Origin: DATIKM01 sp035477595
Lineage (GTDB): Bacteria > Armatimonadota > Chthonomonadetes > Chthonomonadales > CAJBBX01
Length of the DNA: 27,182 bases
NCBI GenBank assembly: GCA_035477595.1
Contig: DATIKM010000022.1
Location: forward strand, 1-27,182
Reading direction: 5' to 3'
Position numbers and translations under genes: made by a program. The notes under the pieces were generated by a model, which saw only the letters and a list, made by a program, of their open reading frames with translations, searched no databases and was not told the DNA's origin. Positions 1 through 6,433 of the stretch are shown here, in pieces. The first letter of the stretch is position 1. The number at the start of each line of letters is the position of its first letter.

Positions 1-398
1 TCGCTGTGCCCATCGCTGTCACGAACAAGCCGTTCATCAACTTCGTGTGGCTGGGCGTTGTGCTGATGGGCCTAGGCACCTTCTGGGCTATGCCACTCCG
101 CGCGCGCGAGGCGGCGCTCTGCGAGCGCAATGTGGGCCCATGCGAGGCTTCGGGTGCGGACCCGGACCAAGCCACGGGTGCAGAGCCGGACCAAGCCACG
201 GGTGCAGAGCCGGACCATGCCGCAGGTGCGGAGCCGGACCATGCCGCGGGTGCGGGGCCGGACGAGGCTTCGGGTGCGGACCCGGACCAAGCCACAGGTG
301 CGGAGCCGGACCAGGCCGAGGGTGCGGAGCCAGATTCCGGCGATGGCGACCCTATCACAGACGAACCCGCGCCACCCGCACCGCCTGCCGAACGGTAG
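1..398 (+). CDS. CcmF/NrfE-type heme lyase subunit, 3' end only, with repeat tail
   Basis: The frame is open to the left edge, so this is the C-terminal end of a gene that starts outside the window. The first ~30 visible residues (NKPFINFVWLGVVLMGLGTF) match the usual last membrane helix of CcmF/CycK-type cytochrome c biogenesis proteins, which insert heme into apocytochrome c outside the membrane. After the helix comes a short Arg-rich stretch and then an acidic tail made of eight copies of an 8-residue unit (GA[D/E]PDxAx), ending in a Pro-rich tip and TAG at 396-398. Such a tail is not a normal part of CcmF and probably lies on one side of the membrane as a disordered segment. The family call rests on one helix only. 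A GTG at 6 could be misread as a start, but the frame continues upstream of it. The gene converges with the dehydrogenase gene 12 bp downstream. Confidence 0.65.
   Translation, partial: AVPIAVTNKPFINFVWLGVVLMGLGTFWAMPLRAREAALCERNVGPCEASGADPDQATGAEPDQATGAEPDHAAGAEPDHAAGAGPDEASGADPDQATGAEPDQAEGAEPDSGDGDPITDEPAPPAPPAER
153..344 (+). repeat. Eight tandem 24-bp in-frame repeats
   Basis: Eight consecutive 24-bp units run from 153 to 344 (153, 177, 201, 225, 249, 273, 297, 321), each encoding GA[D/E/G]PD followed by three variable residues (QAT, QAT, HAA, HAA, EAS, QAT, QAE, SGD). Neighbouring units differ at few bases and units 1-2 and 3-4 are nearly identical, as expected from recent slippage or recombination in a coding minisatellite. 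The unit length is a multiple of three, so copy-number change would keep the reading frame. Confidence 0.9.
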
Positions 399-410
399 CA
401 CCCGGCGCTG

Positions 411-1958
411 CTAGAACCGCTCCGTGATCGACTTGGCCTGAAGGAACAGGCCCACGTAGTCAGGCCCTCCGGCCTTGCTGTTTGTGCCGCTCATGTTGAA
501 CCCGCCGAACGGCTGAACCCCCACCAGTGCGCCGGTGCACTTGCGGTTGAAGTACAGATTTCCCACATGGAACTCGCGGCGCGCCAGCTCGAGGTGACGG
601 CGGTCGCGGGAGTAGACGCCCCCGGTGAGGCCGTAGTCGGTGCAGTTGGCGATCTCCAGCGCGTGCTGGAAGTCGCGGGCCTTCAACACCGCGAGCACCG
701 GCCCGAAGATCTCCTCCTGAGCGATCCTGGCGTCCGGCGCCACGTCGGCGATCACCGTGGGCGGGACGAAGGCGCCGCCCGCGGGGGTAGAGCCGCCGGA
801 CACCACGAGCCGTCCGGCGGTGGAGCCCTCGGCGATCACTGCGTCGATCCGCGCCTTCGCGCGCGCATCGATGACGGCCCCGAGGGCCGTCTCGCGATCG
901 GCGGGATCGCCCACCGTGAGACCCATCGCCCGGTCCGCCACCGCGTCGAGGACGCGATCGTGCACGTCCTCCACCACGATGAGGCGCGAGCAAGCCGAGC
1001 ACTTCTGGCCCTGGAAGCCGAAGGCGGAGGCGACCACGCCATCGGCGGCACTGGAGAGGTCGGCGCTCGAGTCGACGATGATTGCGTCCTTGCCGCCCAT
1101 CTCCAGTACGGTGCGCTTCAGCCACCGCTGGCCGGGGTGCACCTCGGCCGCCATCCCGAAGATGCGCACTCCGACCTCGCGCGATCCCGTGAAGGACACG
1201 AATCGCACGCCCGGGTGCGACACCAGCACATCTCCGACCTGAGCGCCCGCGCCGGGCACGAAGTTCAGCACGCCCGCGGGAAAGCCCGCCTCGTCGAGCA
1301 GCGCGAAGAGTCGCGCCGCGACCACAGGGGATGAGGACGATGGCTTGGCGACAACGGTGTTCCCGGCGACCGCCGCTGCAGTGGCCATGCCGCAAAGGAT
1401 GGCAAGCGGGAAGTTCCACGGCGCGATCACCGCGCCGACCCCGAGCGGAACGTACCGCAGCTCGTTCTCCTCCCCGGGGTAGGGCGCCACGGGGTGGGCG
1501 CCCGCCAGACGCATCATCTCGCGAGCGTAATACTCCATGAAGTCAACTGCTTCGGCGGCCTCTGCGTACGCCTCAGGCCAGGTCTTGCTGACCTCGCAGA
1601 CGAGCCAGGCGCAGTACTCGTGGATGCGGCTCCGGAGAAGCGCCGCTGCTTTCAGCAGGCATCGCGCGCGCGCATCGGGGTCGGTGCGGCTCCAATCCTC
1701 GAAAGCGCGCGTGGCCGCATCGACTGCCGCCAACACGTGGTCGGTCCCGGCGGCTGCCACGGTACCCACAACCTGGCCATCGTGCGCCGGGTTCCCAGAC
1801 ACGATGGTCTCCGCGCTCCACACCTCATGCCCGCCGATCCGTAGGGGGTACCTGCCACCGAGCTGTCCCGCCACACTCGCGAGCGCGGCTCGCATGCGCT
1901 CGGCCTCGTCGGGCTGGCGGAAGTCCGCGAGTGGCAGAGGCTGGTAGGGCGTGAGCAT
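411..1958 (-). CDS. pruA: L-glutamate gamma-semialdehyde dehydrogenase (P5C dehydrogenase)
   Basis: This 515-residue aldehyde dehydrogenase oxidises glutamate-5-semialdehyde (from P5C) to glutamate with NAD+, the second step of proline catabolism. Seen in the sequence: APWNFPLA near residue 180 and FTGSREVG near 256 of the NAD-binding fold, the general base Glu in LEMGGKDA (E286), and the nucleophile in GFQGQKCSACSR (C320), a signature typical of the PruA/RocA subgroup rather than other aldehyde dehydrogenases. Length equals that of stand-alone RocA-type enzymes, and no proline dehydrogenase domain is fused. The start is well set by AGGAGG (1964-1969 on the minus strand) 5 nt before ATG. It lies 44 nt downstream of the glycosyltransferase gene and may share its transcript. 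No proline dehydrogenase gene is visible in the window. Confidence 0.93.
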   Translation of the reverse strand: MLTPYQPLPLADFRQPDEAERMRAALASVAGQLGGRYPLRIGGHEVWSAETIVSGNPAHDGQVVGTVAAAGTDHVLAAVDAATRAFEDWSRTDPDARARCLLKAAALLRSRIHEYCAWLVCEVSKTWPEAYAEAAEAVDFMEYYAREMMRLAGAHPVAPYPGEENELRYVPLGVGAVIAPWNFPLAILCGMATAAAVAGNTVVAKPSSSSPVVAARLFALLDEAGFPAGVLNFVPGAGAQVGDVLVSHPGVRFVSFTGSREVGVRIFGMAAEVHPGQRWLKRTVLEMGGKDAIIVDSSADLSSAADGVVASAFGFQGQKCSACSRLIVVEDVHDRVLDAVADRAMGLTVGDPADRETALGAVIDARAKARIDAVIAEGSTAGRLVVSGGSTPAGGAFVPPTVIADVAPDARIAQEEIFGPVLAVLKARDFQHALEIANCTDYGLTGGVYSRDRRHLELARREFHVGNLYFNRKCTGALVGVQPFGGFNMSGTNSKAGGPDYVGLFLQAKSITERF

Positions 1959-2002
1959 GACCGCCTCCTGCGAGCGAATGGAACGTCGCGGGCCGATCCG
2001 GG

Positions 2003-2767
2003 TCAGCCGGCCGGGGCGGTTGCCCGCGGCGCTCGGAGCACAAGGAGCACGAAGCGGGGCAGGAGCAGCACCTTCGGCAGCTTGCGCGGGTTACTGAACA
2101 GCCGCCACAGCCACTCGCAACCCATGCGCTGCATCCACAAGGGAGCGCGGCGGACGGCGCCCGAGAGCACGTCGAGCGTGCCGCCCACGCCGATCATCAC
2201 GGGCACGCCCAGCTTGGCGCGGTTGCGGGCGATCCATCGCTCCTGCCGCGGGGCGCCCATCGCTACACAGAGGATATCGGGCTGCGCGGCGCGTATGGCG
2301 GCGACCACGCCTGGCTCGTCGTCGGGACGGAAGTAGCCGTCCCGACAGCCGACGATCCGGCACCCCGGGAACCTGGCCCGCATCCGTTCGGCAGCCGCCT
2401 CAGCGATACCCGCGGCCGCCCCGAGGAAGAAGAGGGAGTGGCCGCGCCCGGCGGAGGACTGGCACAATCCCTCCACGATCTCCACTCCCGAGACGCGCTC
2501 GGGAAGAGGCTGGCGCGCGCGCCGGCAAGCCCAGAGGATGCCGGCGCTGTCCGGGGTCACCAAGTCGGCGGAGTGGACAATCTGCCAGAGACCCTCGTCG
2601 GTCTGCGCCTGCACGCACATGGACGAGTCGAGCGTCACCACATGATGGACGCCGCCTGCGCGCACGTAGGCATAGATTGCTTCGAGCGCCGACGCCATGT
2701 CGAGGCGATCCACGGGCAACCCGAGGAGCGAGACACGGTCTCTGTGCGTCGGGGCGGCAACGGCCAC
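2003..2767 (-). CDS. WecG/TagA/CpsF family glycosyltransferase
   Basis: Members of this family transfer N-acetylmannosamine (or a related sugar) from a UDP-sugar onto a lipid-linked acceptor, an early step in making wall teichoic acid, enterobacterial common antigen or exopolysaccharide. Seen: VVTLDSS near residue 43 (the conserved Thr region), TPDSAGILWACR near 71 (usual form PDGxGVVWA, Asp kept, first Gly replaced by Ser), GAPRQERWI and VGGTLDVLSGAVRRAP, all in the usual order, then a basic C-terminal tail that in this family helps membrane binding. I chose the GTG at 2767 because GGAG (2775-2778) lies 7 nt before it and it gives the usual ~254 residues. An ATG at 2818 in frame would add 17 residues. 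A strong promoter lies just upstream. The natural acceptor cannot be told from the sequence, and no other glycan genes are adjacent. Confidence 0.85.
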   Translation of the reverse strand: MAVAAPTHRDRVSLLGLPVDRLDMASALEAIYAYVRAGGVHHVVTLDSSMCVQAQTDEGLWQIVHSADLVTPDSAGILWACRRARQPLPERVSGVEIVEGLCQSSAGRGHSLFFLGAAAGIAEAAAERMRARFPGCRIVGCRDGYFRPDDEPGVVAAIRAAQPDILCVAMGAPRQERWIARNRAKLGVPVMIGVGGTLDVLSGAVRRAPLWMQRMGCEWLWRLFSNPRKLPKVLLLPRFVLLVLRAPRATAPAG

Positions 2768-2835
2768 AGGCGAACTCCAAGCGTCCCAGGCAGGCATCCG
2801 CGATCGAGCGCAGCGCACGGCGGGCCGGACGGATC

Positions 2836-2864
2836 ATGGTACCGTGCCCTCACGGGCAAGTCAA
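2836..2864 (-). promoter_or_regulatory. Sigma-70-type promoter of the glycosyltransferase gene
   Basis: On the minus strand TTGACT (2864-2859) and TACCAT (2841-2836) are separated by 17 bp. Transcription would start near 2829, about 60 nt upstream of the preferred GTG start at 2767. Confidence 0.65.
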
Positions 2865-2894
2865 GGCGCGGAGGATGCGGGCCTCTGCTCCCCG

Positions 2895-2922
2895 TTGACA
2901 CACGGCGGCGGGCGCATATAAT
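2895..2922 (+). promoter_or_regulatory. Perfect-consensus sigma-70 promoter, TTGACA-16-TATAAT
   Basis: TTGACA (2895-2900) and TATAAT (2917-2922) are both exact consensus hexamers with a 16-bp spacer. It points right, with a start expected near 2929, and is back to back with the minus-strand promoter at 2836-2864 (-35 boxes 30 bp apart). The first convincing gene downstream is the UroD-like gene at 3314. Confidence 0.75.
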
Positions 2923-2929
2923 GGGCGCG

Positions 2930-3313
2930 TCGCCGCGCGGGACCACGCGGCGCGCGCCCAGCTCATGCTGCAGGCGGAGCCGGGTCTGCGCGCGATGCAG
3001 CCGCCATGGCAGGGCGGACCCGCGGAGGCGCCTGAGTGCCGCGTGCCGGAGTGGCGTTCACGGTAGGTGGTCTGTACCGCAGCCAGAACCGGGCGCCGCG
3101 CCTCACCGGTGTGCGCTGCGATGACGCACCAAAGCGGGCGTTGCGCGTGGCGGCGCTGTGCGGAGCGCAAGCCTGAGTCATGGCTGGCTGGAGCCTGGCG
3201 CTGGCACACGGGGTGACGCCTGGGATGGCGGGCTTCCAGCGCGCCAACGCCGCGCGCACCGACAGCTCGACGGACACCGGCGCGGTGATGACGCCGAGTC
3301 GAGGAGGCAGCAC
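2930..3313 (+). other. Long leader region, no gene recognised
   Basis: About 384 nt lie between the consensus promoter and the UroD-like start codon. The only protein-like stretch is a short frame from an ATG near 2964 to a TAG near 3061 (about 33 codons) without a Shine-Dalgarno sequence, and I do not call it. Small inverted repeats occur, for example near 3107-3130, but nothing matches a riboswitch or structured RNA family that I can recognise. It may be a 5' untranslated region with a regulatory role or contain an unknown small RNA. Confidence 0.35.
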
Positions 3314-4387
3314 ATGACGCGCCTGGGCAGCAAGGAGCGCTTCCGGCTCTGCGTTACGCATCAGCAGCCGGACCGGCCGCCGATCCAGTACTACGCCACC
3401 CCTGAGTTCGACGCACGCCTGCGCGAGCGCCTCGGGAACGTCGAGCCCATCGTGGCCCTCGAGGTGGACTTCCGTCACGTGTCGCCCCGGTCTACCCGCG
3501 CAGCCCGTCAGCCCGCGTCCGGCAGTCGCGTTGCCGCCTATGACGAGTTCGGGGTGGGCTACGCCATGCAGCGGTACGAGGGTGGCGAGTACCCCGAGGC
3601 ATACGAGCTGCCGTTCGCAGGGATGGACACGATGGAAGAGGTGGTCGCCCATCCATGGCCATCAGCCGACGACTGGAACTACTCCGGCCTGAGTGCGGCA
3701 GCCGAAGCGCTCCGCGATAGGGTCGTCTGCTATGGGAGCGCGGGCATCCCCGACATGATAAATGGCGTCAGTCGGGGCCGCGGCATGGAGCGCGTGTTGT
3801 GCGACATCGTGACGGAGGACGAGGTCGGGCTCGCCATCATTGACCGCAGGGTGGACTACTACCACGAGTGGCTGCGCAGGGGTCTTGAGGCAGCGCGTGA
3901 TCGTATCGACGTCGTGTGTCTGGGAGAGGACCTGGGCACGCAGAACGGACCGATGGTGTCGCTGCCGGTGTTCGACCGGTTCTTTCGGCCGCGCCTCCAG
4001 CGGTTCATCGACCTGGCCCACTTCTACGGCTGCCGGGCGATGCTGCACTCCTGTGGGAGCACGCGCAAGCTCCACTCGCGCTTCGTGGAGATGGGCCTGG
4101 ACATCCTCGATGCCATGCAGCCAGAGCCCATCGGCCAGGACCCGGAGCAGATCAAGCGTGAGAGCGGAGACCGCCTGACGCTGTGCGGCCTGATCAGCAC
4201 ACAGCGGACGCTTCCGTTCGGGACGGTCGACGACTGCCGCGCGGAGGCGGAGCACCGCGTGCGTGTGATCGGTCGCGATGGGGGCTACATCTTCGCGCCG
4301 GCGCACTGCATCCAGCCCGACACACCGGTGGACAACGTCATCGCGGCCTACGAAGTCGCATTGGGCCGGCCGCTGTTCGTGCCGTGA
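3314..4387 (+). CDS. UroD-superfamily methyltransferase-like protein
   Basis: The 357-residue product belongs to the uroporphyrinogen decarboxylase / cobalamin-dependent methyltransferase superfamily. It does not look like true HemE: the N-terminal Arg-rich motif of HemE (MRQAGR) is absent. Instead it has HSCG (H245, C247) and a C-terminal AHCIQPDTPVDN (C332), which fit the His-x-Cys...Cys zinc site of MtaA/MtbA-type methyltransferases, where zinc activates a thiol that accepts a methyl group. Those functions are inferred from the family; substrate and corrinoid partner are unknown, and no corrinoid protein is encoded nearby. GAGGAGG (3301-3307) 6 nt before ATG 3314 fixes the start; the frame opens further upstream but is not protein-like there. 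It converges with the FGGY kinase gene across a 19-bp gap. Confidence 0.82.
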   Translation: MTRLGSKERFRLCVTHQQPDRPPIQYYATPEFDARLRERLGNVEPIVALEVDFRHVSPRSTRAARQPASGSRVAAYDEFGVGYAMQRYEGGEYPEAYELPFAGMDTMEEVVAHPWPSADDWNYSGLSAAAEALRDRVVCYGSAGIPDMINGVSRGRGMERVLCDIVTEDEVGLAIIDRRVDYYHEWLRRGLEAARDRIDVVCLGEDLGTQNGPMVSLPVFDRFFRPRLQRFIDLAHFYGCRAMLHSCGSTRKLHSRFVEMGLDILDAMQPEPIGQDPEQIKRESGDRLTLCGLISTQRTLPFGTVDDCRAEAEHRVRVIGRDGGYIFAPAHCIQPDTPVDNVIAAYEVALGRPLFVP

Positions 4388-4406
4388 CCCGCACGCGCTG
4401 CGCGAG

Positions 4407-5915
4407 CTACATCCGCTCTGCGAGACGCGCCGCGAGGTCCTGTTGGCGGGCAAGCTCAGTGCGGTAGAGCGCCGTCCGCCGCAGACAGGGCGCGACCGTC
4501 TGGCCCGGGGGAGTCGCGATCTCTGCCGGGCTCTCCATGGCGCCGATCCCGATGAGCGCAGAGAGGGCTGCGCCCCGGCACGAGGCTTCGGTGTCTGCAA
4601 GGGTTAGCACCTCGACGCCGAGCGCGTCCGCAAGAAGCCCGGGCAGCTCTGGTTGGGAGACGAGCTGCCCTCCGGAGGCCACGATGCGGTGCGCCAGGGG
4701 GAAGGTGCTTCGCAGTGCATCCGCCATGTGGGCGAACCGCAGCGCAAGTGCCTCGGCCGCCGCCTGAAGGAGGTCGCCCGGGCTCGTTTCCAGCGTGAGC
4801 CCCGAGATCGCGCCGGTGGAATCCGGCCGCCAGCCAGGGCTGCGCTCACCCGCGAAAGTGGGCAGGAGGGAGAGCCCGTGAAGGCCGGGATCCGCACGCC
4901 GAATGCGCGGATCTCGAGGGCACCGGAGCGTGGAGCGCATCCATCGGAGCAGGTTGCCGCCGTCGCTGAACGCCGCACCCGCGATAGGGCGTGAGCGGGT
5001 CAGGCGGTATGACCAGAGACCCGGATCGGGAACGCGGACAGGGCCGTTGTAGAGCACGCGGAGTGCGCCGGAGGTGCCCAGGTTCAGCGCCATCTCGCGC
5101 TCGTCGTGGCATCCGCTCCCTAGCGTGCCCGCGGCCCCGTCGCCGATTGCCGGAGCCCACGGCACGTCGGCCAACGCCGGCCATCGGCTGGCCCACGGCG
5201 GTGTCAGCCCGGTTACGACGTCCGAGAGGTCGATCAGGGGTCCGAGATGGTCGACAGAGATGCCTGCAGCAGTGGCGGCCCGCGCGCTCCATGCGCACGA
5301 TGCCTGGTCAAGAAGGCCGGTTGCACTGGCCATCGAGACCGAGCAGCCGGCATGGCCGAAGAGCCGCGCGTGGATGTACTCGCCGGGCGACACCCAGCGA
5401 GACACGCGAGCGAAGAGGTCGGGGTGCTGCTGGGCCACCCAGAGCAGCCGGGCGGGGAAGTAGCTGGGATGCCAGGGGCAGCCTACCGAGGCGGGCAGAT
5501 CGGCGGCGCCAGGGCCCGCGGCGAGACGCGCGGCTTCCGTGCCTGGTCGCTGGTCCGCCCACGTGTAGAGCGGTGTGACGGCACGGAAGTCGTTGTCGAC
5601 GCCTGTCATGCTGTGCCAGAACGTGCACATCCCTACGGCGACCGGGCGAATGCTCCGGCCGGCCAGTCTCGCGAGGCACCCGTCGATGCACCGGGCGACG
5701 GTCTCGACGAGAACCTCCGGCTCGAACTCCGAGGCGCCCGGCGCCGGGGCGCCCGGCCGGTGCGACTCGCGATGGGCTGTGTGAGGCAGGGCCCGTCCGC
5801 AGAGGTCATACGCGCCGGCTTTCACCGCCGAGGTCCCCACATCGACGCCGAGGACGCAGTCGGTGCGCGGCCTGCGGTTGGGCCGGGCGCCTCCACATGG
5901 CTGTGGCAGGTTCAT
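4407..5915 (-). CDS. FGGY-family carbohydrate kinase, gluconokinase-like
   Basis: A sugar kinase of about 502 residues that transfers the ATP gamma-phosphate to a sugar or sugar acid. Seen: the N-terminal phosphate loop GVDVGTSAVK (residues 23-32), the likely catalytic base in IGDGAAG (D259), LNLGTSGALR (~278-286), LWSYRL...AFSDGGNLLRW (~300-325) and LPTFAGERSPGWRP (~351-364). The last three resemble FGGY gluconokinases more than xylulokinases or glycerol kinases, but substrate cannot be fixed by eye. ATG 5915 is chosen because FGGY proteins begin shortly before the phosphate loop; the frame is open to an ATG at 5990, and neither has a good Shine-Dalgarno. It is divergent from the cupin gene (98 bp apart), so the two may share a control region and a pathway. 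Confidence 0.85.
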   Translation of the reverse strand: MNLPQPCGGARPNRRPRTDCVLGVDVGTSAVKAGAYDLCGRALPHTAHRESHRPGAPAPGASEFEPEVLVETVARCIDGCLARLAGRSIRPVAVGMCTFWHSMTGVDNDFRAVTPLYTWADQRPGTEAARLAAGPGAADLPASVGCPWHPSYFPARLLWVAQQHPDLFARVSRWVSPGEYIHARLFGHAGCSVSMASATGLLDQASCAWSARAATAAGISVDHLGPLIDLSDVVTGLTPPWASRWPALADVPWAPAIGDGAAGTLGSGCHDEREMALNLGTSGALRVLYNGPVRVPDPGLWSYRLTRSRPIAGAAFSDGGNLLRWMRSTLRCPRDPRIRRADPGLHGLSLLPTFAGERSPGWRPDSTGAISGLTLETSPGDLLQAAAEALALRFAHMADALRSTFPLAHRIVASGGQLVSQPELPGLLADALGVEVLTLADTEASCRGAALSALIGIGAMESPAEIATPPGQTVAPCLRRTALYRTELARQQDLAARLAERM

Positions 5916-6013
5916 GGCATCGTGTTCGACGGAGCATTCCGCCAGCCCTGCTGGCCGGGGATCAGCTATCGGAGCGGCAAAGGAGCGCATCCACGACAGG
6001 AGGTGGCGAGCCC

Positions 6014-6433
6014 ATGGACGTGGTGAACCGTGGGATGGTCGATCCGTTCACGACAAAGGACGGCTCCACGATCCGCGAAATCCTCGCACCGCGCAACTCG
6101 CGCATCACCCGACAGAGCCTCGCAGAGGCGACCCTTCCGCCGGGATGCGCCACAACGCCACACGCGCACCCCATCGCGGAGGAGATCTACTACGTGCTTG
6201 CGGGCCACGGGCGCATGACGATGGAGGGCGAGGTGCGCTCAGTCGGACAGGGCGATGGGATCGCAATTCCGCCGGGCGCTGTCCACACGCTGGCGAACAC
6301 TGGCGCGTCCGACCTTGTTTTCCTATGCTGCTGCGTACCCGCCTACACGCACGAGGACACGGTGCTGCAGGAGGAGCGCCGCGCGGTCGGCCAGCCCGCG
6401 GAGGCTGCTGACCGCCGGGGGACCAGGCCATGA
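6014..6433 (+). CDS. Single-domain cupin protein
   Basis: A 139-residue protein with one complete cupin barrel. Motif 1 is GCATTPHAHPIAEEIYYVLAG (HxH plus Glu) and motif 2 is GDGIAIPPGAVHTLAN (His), so all four usual metal ligands are present. Cupins of this size are isomerases, dioxygenases or sugar- or effector-binding proteins, so no reaction can be assigned. AGGAGGT (5998-6004) 9 nt upstream selects ATG 6014; the frame opens upstream to 5897 but that part is not conserved in style. Its TGA overlaps the ATG of the DUF6785-type gene by 4 bp (ATGA at 6430-6433), which implies translational coupling and a shared function with that membrane protein. Confidence 0.88.
   Translation: MDVVNRGMVDPFTTKDGSTIREILAPRNSRITRQSLAEATLPPGCATTPHAHPIAEEIYYVLAGHGRMTMEGEVRSVGQGDGIAIPPGAVHTLANTGASDLVFLCCCVPAYTHEDTVLQEERRAVGQPAEAADRRGTRP

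Noticed and set aside
153..344. Tandem repeats as a CRISPR array
   Set aside because: Units are directly adjacent without spacers, 24 bp long, in frame, and no cas genes are present.
2930..3313. Cobalamin riboswitch before the UroD-like gene
   Set aside because: I looked for the conserved B12-box and other known switch cores because of the methyltransferase link, but found none by eye.
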